From assembly GCA_036012125.1 (NCBI GenBank), contig DASCOS010000013.1, forward strand, positions 186,001 through 250,000: a DNA stretch of 64,000 bases, in the 5' to 3' direction. The notes beneath the pieces were generated by a model. That model ran no database searches. It was not told the origin of the DNA and saw only the letters and a program-made list of their open reading frames with translations. This document shows positions 1 through 8,182 of this stretch, one piece after another. How positions within the stretch are numbered: position 1 is the stretch's first letter; the number at the start of each line of letters is the position of its first letter. The position numbers were made by a program, and so were the translations under genes. The stretch comes from Vicinamibacterales bacterium. Lineage in GTDB: Bacteria; Acidobacteriota; Vicinamibacteria; Vicinamibacterales; UBA823.

Positions 1-43
1 AGAGCCCGCTCACGAGCCCAATGACCACCATTAGTAGCTGCAT
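1..43 (-). CDS. Start of an unidentified protein, cut by window edge
   Basis: Reading leftward from 43, an ATG opens a frame MQLLMVVIGLVSGL that runs off the window. A TTGAGGA ribosome-binding-like sequence lies about 6 bases upstream of the ATG. The start lies 31 bases beyond the stop of the ThuA-like gene on the same strand, so it could be the next gene of that transcript. The hydrophobic residues would suit a signal peptide or membrane anchor. Only 14 codons are visible, so no function can be given. Confidence 0.35.
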   Translation of the reverse strand, partial: MQLLMVVIGLVSGL

Positions 44-74
44 GCACAGTCCTCAAGAAAATAAAGGTCTACTC

Positions 75-830
75 CTAATCCACAACCCCTGCCGCCCATC
101 GGATCCCGGCAACCAGGTGTTTTCTGAATCGGATATCTCGCCATACATCAGGCTCATGCCCCAGCGCGGTGTAGAAGACGCGGCCGGCTCCATGTTGACG
201 GGTCCAAGCTACAGCAAAGTCCCCATCGCTCCGATTGATGCCATCAGCACCCATGTCAACGGAATCCGTTTCTAGGCTAAGAAGAACAGTCACGTCTTCG
301 CGGGACCAGTTACGAAACTGATAGATCTCATCATATAAACGCATCGAGGTGCCTAGATGCTGCGTCGCGGAATGTTGCTGGTCTTCGACTGTTATAGTCA
401 CCTCTTGATGCCACGGATGACCGTCAAAATATCCACCCAACATCTCTCCGTACTCCGGCCACTCATAGAAAGTGTCCGAGGCGCTGTGAACACCAATAAA
501 TCCTCCGCCATCTCGAATAAATGCTGCGAGCGCCGATTGCTGGACTTCGTTCATAGGGAGTTCACCCGTTGTAAAAAACATGACGGCATCAAAGTCCCGC
601 AAACGCTCAGCGGAAATTTCCTCAGCCGCTTTAAGCACTGTCACATCGAAGGTGTCGGCCTCCCTCTCCAACTCAAGCATGACTTCCTCGGCAACAGGTA
701 GCACCCCGTGTTCGAACGCTGCCGAATGGGCTAGATAGAGAACGCGTGGAGGCGACTGTGCTCTAACCGCAGCCACGCCGACCACGGCCACCAACAGTGG
801 AACAGACATCCATCTCGAGTAATTCGTCAT
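75..830 (-). CDS. ThuA-like domain protein, secreted
   Basis: The protein is about 251 residues, with an N-terminal hydrophobic signal peptide ending near VRAQS. A ThuA-like (trehalose utilisation) fold fills the rest. Family marks include GGGFIGVHSASDTFYEWPEY near residues 110-130, DEIYQFR, and a C-terminal HGAGRVFYTALGH segment. ThuA-like domains are class I glutamine amidotransferase-like folds found beside sugar oxidoreductases; their chemistry is mostly unproven, though ThuA/ThuB act on 3-keto-trehalose in rhizobia. It follows a Gfo/Idh oxidoreductase on the same strand (86-base gap), which supports a role in oxidised-sugar metabolism. ATG at 830 is preferred over a GTG one codon upstream. 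Confidence 0.85.
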   Translation of the reverse strand: MTNYSRWMSVPLLVAVVGVAAVRAQSPPRVLYLAHSAAFEHGVLPVAEEVMLELEREADTFDVTVLKAAEEISAERLRDFDAVMFFTTGELPMNEVQQSALAAFIRDGGGFIGVHSASDTFYEWPEYGEMLGGYFDGHPWHQEVTITVEDQQHSATQHLGTSMRLYDEIYQFRNWSREDVTVLLSLETDSVDMGADGINRSDGDFAVAWTRQHGAGRVFYTALGHEPDVWRDIRFRKHLVAGIRWAAGVVD

Positions 831-916
831 CACTTCACCACCAACTCCACAACCGAGTATTCATAGTTAAGCCAATCGGATCCGCTAGGGCCTTAGGTTT
901 ACCCGCCATCCCCGCA

Positions 917-2296
917 TCAACCAGTCACTCGCATGTTCTCCGGATCCCAATGCACCGTCTTCTTATCAAAATAACTAACATTCGAGAGAACCGCTGGACC
1001 CGCCGCCCTAAAGCCAAACACAGCATCCTCAATTACCGGCTGCCGACTTCGCACCGACGCAAAGAAGTTGTGAAAGTGGTCGACGGTGTCACTGTAGCCA
1101 CCGGGCGCACGAAATACTTCATCTGCCCGGGGCGTCAACTCGCGCGCGGCATTCGGATACTGCCGTCTGTAGTCTCTTAGAAACTCGTCCTGCATCGCGT
1201 CAGGGAAGGTGTTAATCGAGTACCCTGGGGATGCTTGTCGCGCCCGACGGGTCACTCCGACCGTGCCTCCTACACTCATCACCGCCTCCGACCCAACAAA
1301 TCTAAACCCTTCGCCCCCCGCTGCACCATCAGCAAAATTGACCCGCAGCGCTAAAGTAAACTCCGGATGCGAATCCGTCGCTGGATAATCATACAAGCCG
1401 AGCATCACATCGGGCACATCTCGACCGTCCTTCCAGTACCGTAAACCGCCAGTCGCGTAAATTCGCCGAGGACCAATCGCGCTGACAATAAAGTGCAGGC
1501 CAGAAAATAGATGCACAAAAAGGTCCCCCGCCACCCCGGTGCCGTAGTCCTGATAGTTTCGCCACCGAAACATTCGTTTAGCGTCGAACGGTCTCTGTGG
1601 GGCCGACCCAAGGAATTGCAGCCAGTCGACGGAGTCAGGCGAAGCGTCAGGGGGAATGGTGTACTGCCAAGCGCCAATGGCAGAATTGCGGTCCCACCAA
1701 GCTTCGATCATATTCAACTCGCCAAGCTGGCCACTTTCATAGATTTGCTTAGCGTGCTCGTAGAGAATGGAGCTGACACGCTGGCTTCCCACTTGGAGTA
1801 TTTGGCCCGTGCGGTTCTGAGCCTCGACTAGAGATGCACCTTCTTCCACCCTTTGGACCATTGGCTTCTCAACATAAACATCCTTTCCAGCTTCCATCGC
1901 TTCAATGGCAATTTGACGATGCCAGTGGTCGGGAGTGCCGATAATGACGGCATCGACATCCTCCCTGGCCAAGAGTTCCCTATAGTCTCGAGTAGTTTCA
2001 ACGTGCGATCCGAACCGTTCCTTTACATGGATAAGCCGCCCGTCATAGACATCAGCGGCTGCCACCAACTCGACACCGGGGGTCCTCAGCGCTGCCTGAG
2101 TGTCGCCCTGTCCCTGCCCGCCTGCGCCAATCAACGCAATTTGAATACGGTCGTTCGGGGACATCTGATTTCTCGACCGTCGGACGCTAGGGGCGTCTGA
2201 CCAAGCTCCGACGACTGCCCCACCGTGGCCCACCGTCGCCCCAGTAATCGCCGCCATTTTCAAAAAATCGCGTCTCGACGCGCGTGTTGTCTTCAT
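917..2296 (-). CDS. Gfo/Idh/MocA family oxidoreductase, Tat-exported
   Basis: The protein is 459 residues and starts with a twin-arginine signal (SRRDFLKMAAITGATVG). It continues with a Rossmann domain (IALIGAGGQGQGDTQAA), the DVDAVIIGTPDHWH segment and the EKPM dinucleotide/active-site motif typical of Gfo/Idh/MocA enzymes. The C-terminal half is the alpha/beta substrate-binding domain. Family members oxidise sugar or cyclitol hydroxyls using tightly held or free NAD(P). Tat-exported members are common in Planctomycetes, Acidobacteria and Bacteroidetes and usually lie in glycoside-degradation loci. The substrate is unknown. The start has a G-rich element about 8 bases upstream. It is divergent from the GMC/subunit 3 pair at 2442. 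Confidence 0.9.
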   Translation of the reverse strand: MKTTRASRRDFLKMAAITGATVGHGGAVVGAWSDAPSVRRSRNQMSPNDRIQIALIGAGGQGQGDTQAALRTPGVELVAAADVYDGRLIHVKERFGSHVETTRDYRELLAREDVDAVIIGTPDHWHRQIAIEAMEAGKDVYVEKPMVQRVEEGASLVEAQNRTGQILQVGSQRVSSILYEHAKQIYESGQLGELNMIEAWWDRNSAIGAWQYTIPPDASPDSVDWLQFLGSAPQRPFDAKRMFRWRNYQDYGTGVAGDLFVHLFSGLHFIVSAIGPRRIYATGGLRYWKDGRDVPDVMLGLYDYPATDSHPEFTLALRVNFADGAAGGEGFRFVGSEAVMSVGGTVGVTRRARQASPGYSINTFPDAMQDEFLRDYRRQYPNAARELTPRADEVFRAPGGYSDTVDHFHNFFASVRSRQPVIEDAVFGFRAAGPAVLSNVSYFDKKTVHWDPENMRVTG

Positions 2297-2441
2297 TTTT
2301 TTGAACCCCCAGCAAGAAATCTAATTTAATAACGTTGGAACGGTATATTACAGTGCCGACCCAGACTTTTGCATGTAGATTCAGTTCTGCCATAAAATCC
2401 AACTTCGTGGTCAGACGACCAGCCAGATTGAGGAGAACTAC

Positions 2442-3032
2442 ATGGCACCATACGGAATTGATCGCCGCGAAGCCCTCAAAACCTTAACTGCTGCTGGGGT
2501 CAGCGCGGCCACCCTGCCACTCTGGGTCACCACCCTAAATGAAGTGGCTCAGGCGCACTCTCACGAGGGCTACACACAATCCGCAGCTAGTGGGTCGGTC
2601 TTCACGCAGGCGCAGCACAATTCCGTGGCCGTTCTTAGTGAGCTAATAATTCCCGAGACTGACACCGCAGGAGCTGGCCGAGCGCTCGTGGTCAACTACA
2701 TTGACACGATTCTAATGGATGCACCGGCCCTCGCACGTAACCGGTTCCTCGGTGGGTTGAAGTGGGTCGACGAACGGTGTGAAGACCTATTCGGTGCAAC
2801 TTTCGCGGCCGCCTCACCTAAACAGCAGGTCGCACTTCTCACGGTCCTCAGCTCACCCGAGAACGACACCCCTGCTGATCGCATTGGGGTCGAATTCTTT
2901 CAAGCGATGAAATCCCTTACCGTCACCGGCTATTACACGTCGAGAGTCGGCATGCTTCAAGAACTCGACGACAACGGCGCTGTAATGTTCACTGATAAGC
3001 CCGGCTGTGACCATCCCGAGCACAAAACCTAA
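2442..3032 (+). CDS. Gluconate 2-dehydrogenase subunit 3-like protein, Tat signal
   Basis: The protein is 196 residues, with a twin-arginine signal at the N terminus (DRREALKTLTAAGVSAATLP). The remainder matches the gluconate 2-dehydrogenase subunit 3 family (PF13618): SELIIPETDTAGAGRALVVNYID and a C-terminal GYYTSRVGMLQELDDNG segment. These small subunits accompany GMC-type flavin subunits such as glucoside 3-dehydrogenase and help export and assemble them. The partner GMC gene begins 10 bases downstream and lacks its own signal peptide, so this subunit probably carries it through Tat. A strong GAGGAG element precedes the ATG. Confidence 0.9.
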   Translation: MAPYGIDRREALKTLTAAGVSAATLPLWVTTLNEVAQAHSHEGYTQSAASGSVFTQAQHNSVAVLSELIIPETDTAGAGRALVVNYIDTILMDAPALARNRFLGGLKWVDERCEDLFGATFAAASPKQQVALLTVLSSPENDTPADRIGVEFFQAMKSLTVTGYYTSRVGMLQELDDNGAVMFTDKPGCDHPEHKT

Positions 3033-3042
3033 GAAAGTCTTT

Positions 3043-4731
3043 ATGAGCGCACAAGACCAGAAGTTCGACGTCGTTATCGTTGGCTCAGGCGCCACTGGGG
3101 GCTGGGCCGCCAAGCAGCTCACCGAGGCGGGACTCTCCGTTGCGGTGCTCGAAGCAGGCCGCAAGCTGGACCCAGAAGTGGATTACACCGAGCATAAGCG
3201 GCCATTCGAGATGCCTTTTCGGGGTCGCCGGCTTGGCACTGAGGAACGACAGGCCCGGCAGCCTGTGCAGTCCCTTTGTTATCAGTGTGACGAGTATACA
3301 AACCACTTATTTATCGACGATACCGAGCATCCCTACACCACGCCAGCTGATCGCCCATTCACCTGGATTCGCGGGCGACACGTGGGCGGTAAGTCAATTA
3401 TGTGGGCACGGCAAACGTATCGTCTCAGCGACTATGATATGAAGGCTGCTTCGCGGGATGGTTTCGGTATCGACTGGCCAATCGACTACGCTACTCTCGC
3501 ACCTTATTACGACATTGCTGAACGCTTTATCGGAATATCTGGTCAGGCTGAAGGGCTCCCTCATTTGCCAGACGGCCAATTCTTGCCGCCGATGGCTTTG
3601 ACCTGCGGCGAAGAAATTTTAAAGAAGGCTATCCATGATTCTTTTGGACGAACACTAACAATTGGTCGGTGTGCGATTCTAACCGATGACCTAAATGGGC
3701 GGCCAAAGTGTCATTACTGTGGTCCATGCTCTCGTGGATGCCGTACCGGTTCGTATTACAGCAGTGTCTCCTCAAGTCTGCCGGCGGCTGAAGCCACCGG
3801 TCGCCTAACACTGATTCCGAACGCAGTTGCGAGCCACGTTGAGGTTGACGATGCTGGGAAATGCCGCAGTGTCTACTATATCGACCGAGTGACGAGAACT
3901 CATCGAGAGGTTTACGGCAAGGCCGTGGTGTTATGTGCCTCGACTCTTGAATCGACTCGGATTATGTTGAACTCAACCTCTCCCCGATATCCAACTGGGA
4001 TTGCGAATTCCAGTGGAGTCCTCGGGCACTATTTAATGGACCATGTCATGGGCGGTGGCGCCTCAGGAATTCTTCCGGTACTCAAAGGCGTCCCTGACAC
4101 CCGCGGAAACCGGCCTAATGGAGTCTACATCCCTCGGTTTCGAAATCTGGAGGAGCGACACCCTGACTTTCTACGCGGCTACGGCTACCAAGGCAGCGCA
4201 AACATCGTGAAATGGGGTCACGCCATAAACATTCCTGGATTCGGCGCTGATTTTAAGCAACAGATTCGTGATACCCGACCATGGAGCATCTCAATTGGTG
4301 GATTCGGCGAACATCTACCCCGTTACGAGAACTTCTGCGAACTCGATAAAATCCATGTCGACGCCTGGGGTATCCCCGTGCTCCACATTAGCGCTGCATA
4401 CGGTGACAACGAAAAGGCCATGATCAATGACATGGCTGACGCCGCCGAGGAAATGCTCCGCGCTGCCGGCGCTGAAGATATCGAGGTGGAGCGAGAGGTT
4501 TCAGCTCCTGGTCTCGCCATTCATGAGGTAGGCACTGCCCGTATGGGCGCCGATCCGACGACGTCTGTTTTAAATAGTTACGAACAGGCCCATGACGTCA
4601 GCAATCTCTTCGTGATGGATGGGTCCGGCTATCCATCCTCTTCCTGTCAAAACCCAACAATTACCTTTATGGCCCTGGCCACTCGTGCCTGCGAATACCT
4701 AGTTGAAGAATTTAGAGCAAGTAGGATTTAG
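3043..4731 (+). CDS. GMC family oxidoreductase, probable sugar 3-dehydrogenase catalytic subunit
   Basis: The protein is 562 residues from ATG 3043, which has AAGAAAG just upstream. The N-terminal FAD-binding motif is VVIVGSGATGGWAAKQLTEAG. A cysteine cluster, CHYCGPCSRGC, lies near residue 225 and could hold an iron-sulfur centre, as in FAD-dependent glucose and fructose dehydrogenases. The C terminus has GMC signatures (HEVGTARMG, then GYPSSSCQNPTITFMALATRA) containing the catalytic-region His and Asn. There is no signal peptide; export would depend on the Tat-bearing small subunit upstream. A cytochrome c subunit, usual in such complexes, is not adjacent. The exact sugar is unknown; glucoside 3-oxidation is inferred from the neighbours. 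Confidence 0.88.
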   Translation: MSAQDQKFDVVIVGSGATGGWAAKQLTEAGLSVAVLEAGRKLDPEVDYTEHKRPFEMPFRGRRLGTEERQARQPVQSLCYQCDEYTNHLFIDDTEHPYTTPADRPFTWIRGRHVGGKSIMWARQTYRLSDYDMKAASRDGFGIDWPIDYATLAPYYDIAERFIGISGQAEGLPHLPDGQFLPPMALTCGEEILKKAIHDSFGRTLTIGRCAILTDDLNGRPKCHYCGPCSRGCRTGSYYSSVSSSLPAAEATGRLTLIPNAVASHVEVDDAGKCRSVYYIDRVTRTHREVYGKAVVLCASTLESTRIMLNSTSPRYPTGIANSSGVLGHYLMDHVMGGGASGILPVLKGVPDTRGNRPNGVYIPRFRNLEERHPDFLRGYGYQGSANIVKWGHAINIPGFGADFKQQIRDTRPWSISIGGFGEHLPRYENFCELDKIHVDAWGIPVLHISAAYGDNEKAMINDMADAAEEMLRAAGAEDIEVEREVSAPGLAIHEVGTARMGADPTTSVLNSYEQAHDVSNLFVMDGSGYPSSSCQNPTITFMALATRACEYLVEEFRASRI

Positions 4732-4767
4732 TAAAAAGCTAATCACGCACCTTAGTTTTTCTGGCTG
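4732..4767. terminator. Weak bidirectional terminator candidate between convergent genes
   Basis: The 36-base gap between the GMC gene and the convergent isomerase gene contains AAAAAGCTAA, then a 9-base loop, then TTAGTTTTT. These arms pair with one bulged G. The stem is AT-rich but would be followed by U-rich RNA in both directions. The location supports a terminator, but stability is low. Confidence 0.35.
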
Positions 4768-5730
4768 TTAGGTCCACCAGGCATCAACCGGCGGTTCCCT
4801 GAGAATCGCCCTGTTCAAAATATCCACAGCACCCATGAAACCCTCGTCAAGCGAGGCAAGTGCATCTTCGTGCTCGATGCTAATGACGTGGTCGTAGCCG
4901 GCTAGGCGTAAGGCACTTACGATCTGTTTCCACACCAGAAGATCGTGTCCCCAACCAACTGTGCGAAAGAGCCAGGCTCGACTGGCCATTTCAGTATAGG
5001 GCTTTCCATCAATGACTCCATTCAAAGCAACGTTTTGAGGATCCAGCGCTGAGTCTTTCGCGTGAAAATGGTAGATTGCTGAGCCGAGGGCTCGAATGGC
5101 CGACGGAACGTCCACGCCTTGCCAGAAGAAATGACTCGGATCGAAATTAACGCCGATGGCGTCTCCTGTCTCTGCTCGTAGTTTAAGCGCCGTCTCCGCA
5201 TTGTAAACAAGGAATCCGGGATGAGGTTCAAGGGCGATTTTCACACCGTGGTCACCGGCAAAGGTCGCCGCTTCTTTCCAATAAGGGATCGCCTTTTTTT
5301 CCCACTGCCACGACAGCACTTCTTGGAAATCCGGAGGCCACGGGCAAGTCACCCAATTCGGATAGCTAGCGGTGTCAGAATCTCCTGGGCAACCGGAAAA
5401 GTTTACCACCACGGAGACTCCCAATCGTTCTGCTAAGCGAATCGTCTTACGAAATACCTCGTCATCATTTATCGCAATCGACGATTTCGGATGCAACGGA
5501 TTGCCGTGGCACGATAGAGCGCTAATCGTCAAACCGTGATCCTCGATCATCGTCCGATAGACCCTAGCCTTTTCCGCGTCAGCCAATAGCCCATCAAGGT
5601 CAACATGACTGTCACCGGGATAGCAACCGGTGCCAATTTCAACTGCCTCCAGACCCGCGGCCTTTACCTTTTTTAGAACTTCATCGAACGGCAACTGACC
5701 AAACAGCACTGTGAATACACCAAGTTTCAT
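4768..5730 (-). CDS. Sugar phosphate isomerase/epimerase (xylose-isomerase-like TIM barrel)
   Basis: The protein is 320 residues from ATG 5730 (MKLGVFTVLFGQLPFDEVL), which fits the family start better than an upstream in-frame start. Features of the AP-endonuclease-2/xylose-isomerase-like barrel include EAVEIGTGCYPGDSH near the N terminus, a metal-ligand Glu in KIALEPHPGFLVYN, the GVNFDPSHFFWQG motif, HFHAKDS, and VISIEHEDAL at the C terminus. Relatives include IolE/IolI, hydroxypyruvate isomerases and 3-keto-sugar lyases of glycoside catabolism. The Gfo/Idh gene lies 48 bases upstream in the same direction, a classic pairing. I infer it acts on an oxidised sugar or inositol-like intermediate. 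Confidence 0.88.
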   Translation of the reverse strand: MKLGVFTVLFGQLPFDEVLKKVKAAGLEAVEIGTGCYPGDSHVDLDGLLADAEKARVYRTMIEDHGLTISALSCHGNPLHPKSSIAINDDEVFRKTIRLAERLGVSVVVNFSGCPGDSDTASYPNWVTCPWPPDFQEVLSWQWEKKAIPYWKEAATFAGDHGVKIALEPHPGFLVYNAETALKLRAETGDAIGVNFDPSHFFWQGVDVPSAIRALGSAIYHFHAKDSALDPQNVALNGVIDGKPYTEMASRAWLFRTVGWGHDLLVWKQIVSALRLAGYDHVISIEHEDALASLDEGFMGAVDILNRAILREPPVDAWWT

Positions 5731-5778
5731 ATCGATATCCCCGTCCTCACACGCTAATCGCGACCTAGTCAACTAAAC

Positions 5779-6933
5779 CTAGACTGGAGACCACACTCCG
5801 CCAGCCGCCGAGCTAGCCAAGATCGCATCAACAATCCGGTTAATACGATAACCGTCCTCAAACGTTGCGAAGGCTGGCGGCCGTGGGTCATTCGGGTCCT
5901 TCCCACTCGCGATAAAGGTATAAATATCGCGAAGTACATTGTGAAAGGCGGTTGCCCAGCCCTCTTGATGGCCTCCTGGTAGATGGGTATACGCCTGAAC
6001 CGAGGGAGCAAGGGCGCCTGGGTCCTTCGCTATCTCAATATTGCCGTCGTCCCGACGACCCACCCACAGTTCATTCTGTCGCTCCTGCTTCCAGCGAATC
6101 GACCCGCCTAATCCGTTGATCTCAAACACCAAATCATTTTTATGCCCGGCACACACCTGCCCAGCTGAAAACATGCCTTTGCAACCATTCTCAAACCGGA
6201 CTAGCACAGAACCAAGGTCTTCGACTTCAACGGTGAAGGGTACGCCTTCATTATCGGTCGCAGCAGTAAATGTTTCACGAGCAGCTGCTGGCTTCCTTCG
6301 TGTTGGAATGACAGTCGTGAGGTCTGCTAGCACCGCTTCAATTCGTAAACCACTCACATGCTGAACTAAGTCGCACCAATGTGAACCGATGTCCCCCATC
6401 GCGGACGAAGGACCTCCCTTTTCTGGCTCAATCCGCCAGGAGAAATCAGTTTCCTTAATCAGCCAGTCCTGTAAGTAATGGCCGTGAATAAAATGCACGG
6501 ACCCAATTTCGCCGCCAGCAATAAGTGCGCGAGCCTGTTGTACTAACGGATTGCCTCGGTAGTTAAACGTAACAGCATGCACAACGCCGGCTTTATTTAC
6601 AGCGTCGAGCAACTGCTTAGCCTCCCCTGCGTTCATCGCGAGCGGCTTATCAGAAACGATGTGCTTTCTCCTTTCGATCACCGCCATATTCACCGGTAGG
6701 TGAAGATAATTTGGGGTGCAGTTATGAACCACCTGCACGTCGGGATCATCGATGAGCGCTTCGTAGTTTCCATACGCTTTTGGAATACCCATCGCATCAG
6801 CCTTCGCCTGCGCTGAGACCTCACTACTTCCGGCCACGGCCACGACGTCCACAAAGCCAAGTCGGCGCACTGCTTCAACGTGCTGAGGACCGACTAAGCC
6901 AGCACCGATGAGCCCCATCCCAATCCGCTGCAT
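5779..6933 (-). CDS. Gfo/Idh/MocA family oxidoreductase, cytoplasmic
   Basis: The protein is 384 residues from ATG 6933; a TTG two codons earlier is less likely. The N-terminal Rossmann motif is MGLIGAGLVGPQHVEAVRRLG, followed by VQVVHNCTPNYLH and SDKPLAMNAGEA, which carries the family Lys-Pro. There is no signal peptide, unlike the Tat-exported paralogue at 917-2296. The C-terminal domain contains PSSAMGDIGSHWCDLVQHVSG with the GDIGSHW stretch typical of sugar dehydrogenases. It lies between the glycosylasparaginase gene (9-base gap) and the TIM-barrel isomerase gene, suggesting one transcript. Cofactor NAD(P) is known for the family; the substrate is not. Confidence 0.9.
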   Translation of the reverse strand: MQRIGMGLIGAGLVGPQHVEAVRRLGFVDVVAVAGSSEVSAQAKADAMGIPKAYGNYEALIDDPDVQVVHNCTPNYLHLPVNMAVIERRKHIVSDKPLAMNAGEAKQLLDAVNKAGVVHAVTFNYRGNPLVQQARALIAGGEIGSVHFIHGHYLQDWLIKETDFSWRIEPEKGGPSSAMGDIGSHWCDLVQHVSGLRIEAVLADLTTVIPTRRKPAAARETFTAATDNEGVPFTVEVEDLGSVLVRFENGCKGMFSAGQVCAGHKNDLVFEINGLGGSIRWKQERQNELWVGRRDDGNIEIAKDPGALAPSVQAYTHLPGGHQEGWATAFHNVLRDIYTFIASGKDPNDPRPPAFATFEDGYRINRIVDAILASSAAGGVWSPV

Positions 6934-6942
6934 TAGCAACCT

Positions 6943-8064
6943 CTATTCAGTAGGCGCTCCATCGAGCAACGGCTCGAGTTGCGCCTCTACTGCACCATTC
7001 TCGGTACAGACCCCGTAAATTGTTTCGCCCGCGGAGTACATCGAGACTCCGGCATACTCCCCTTTTGCATTTAACGCAAAGAACCTAATATTGAATGCTG
7101 GCTCACCATTCGCCTTTAGTAGCCGAGGTTCGATTGTGTTCTCCTTAATTCGGCGTAACCCTGCGAGGCCGGCGTCCTTTGGATGCATGCCATTTCGCAT
7201 GTTCTCGACGATCAAAAAAGACGTTAGGTTATACAGATTCGCCTCTCCGCGACCAGTAGAGCCACAGGCTCCAATCGCGCCATCGACATAAAGACCTGCA
7301 CCTAAGATCGGTGAGTCGCCTGTTCTCCCAGGAATCTTCCACGACAGACCGCTGGTAGACGTCACACCGCAAATATCCCCATTCGGACCAATCGCGTCAC
7401 AATTCACCGTGCCCCAGAAGTGACTTTCATCCGCAAGACCTTCAGCGAGCATCTCGAGCGCCGCCTCGTAGCCCAGCCTACCTCGCTGTGTTGGATCTAG
7501 ATAATGATTGGGGTCGATACGTCGTTTCCACTCAAGCCAACGTTCTCGCGAGCGTGGAGTATTCAGATCATCTTCTATGGGAAAACCCATATTCCGCGCG
7601 AAGTCTTGAGCCCCTTGGCCAACAAGGAGATGGTGATCGGTGTGATCCATCACAGCTTTAGCAACCAGGGAAGGCTTGCGGACCCCTTCGATTGCGGCGA
7701 CGCCACCTGCCTGCTTTCGCGGGCCGTGCATACAACAGGAATCAAGTTGAACAACACCATCGGCATTGGGTGTGCCGCCATAACCAACCCCTGACTCCTC
7801 TGGATCGTCTTCGACAATATTGATACCACCTAAAATGGAATCGAGAACATCCTCTCCATCTGTAATCAACTCGAACGCTCTTTCGATACAAGTGTGGCTG
7901 CCCCCGTTCCGGTAGGCCACTCCACTACGATCAGAGATCACCACCGGTGCAACCGATTGGTTCTTTACCGCCGGGGCCTTACCAAATCCCTTCCGTGGGG
8001 TTACTAAGCCAGCGGCCGCTGCGCCACCCAAAACAAACTCTCGACGATTAAGAATTCCCGACAT
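6943..8064 (-). CDS. Glycosylasparaginase-like N4-(beta-N-acetylglucosaminyl)-L-asparaginase, Tat signal
   Basis: The protein is 373 residues from ATG 8064. The N terminus is Tat-like (NRREFVLGGAAAAGL). It is an Ntn-hydrolase of the asparaginase-2/glycosylasparaginase family. DICGVTSTSGLSWKIPGRTG carries the expected nucleophile threonine after the autocleavage site, and GDSPILGAGLYVD follows, close to the human AGA pattern. The enzyme cleaves the GlcNAc-asparagine link left after glycoprotein proteolysis, giving aspartate and the amino sugar. Export to the periplasm is inferred from the signal. Downstream on the strand lie Gfo/Idh and isomerase genes; upstream lie sugar kinases and AgaS, which suits amino-sugar use. 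Confidence 0.88.
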   Translation of the reverse strand: MSGILNRREFVLGGAAAAGLVTPRKGFGKAPAVKNQSVAPVVISDRSGVAYRNGGSHTCIERAFELITDGEDVLDSILGGINIVEDDPEESGVGYGGTPNADGVVQLDSCCMHGPRKQAGGVAAIEGVRKPSLVAKAVMDHTDHHLLVGQGAQDFARNMGFPIEDDLNTPRSRERWLEWKRRIDPNHYLDPTQRGRLGYEAALEMLAEGLADESHFWGTVNCDAIGPNGDICGVTSTSGLSWKIPGRTGDSPILGAGLYVDGAIGACGSTGRGEANLYNLTSFLIVENMRNGMHPKDAGLAGLRRIKENTIEPRLLKANGEPAFNIRFFALNAKGEYAGVSMYSAGETIYGVCTENGAVEAQLEPLLDGAPTE

Positions 8065-8182
8065 TTTCCACTCTCCCAATCCGCTGACTATCCGTGATCG
8101 CTGAGTACCACCCCACCGTCATTTCCAGCGCCCGCAAAGCAGTTGACCTACGGCCTCGCCTAACAAAGATTCCGCCGAGACC

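Noticed and set aside
357-701. Plus-strand 114-codon frame in the ThuA-like gene
   Set aside because: It is antisense to a well-supported secreted protein and has no signal or domain.
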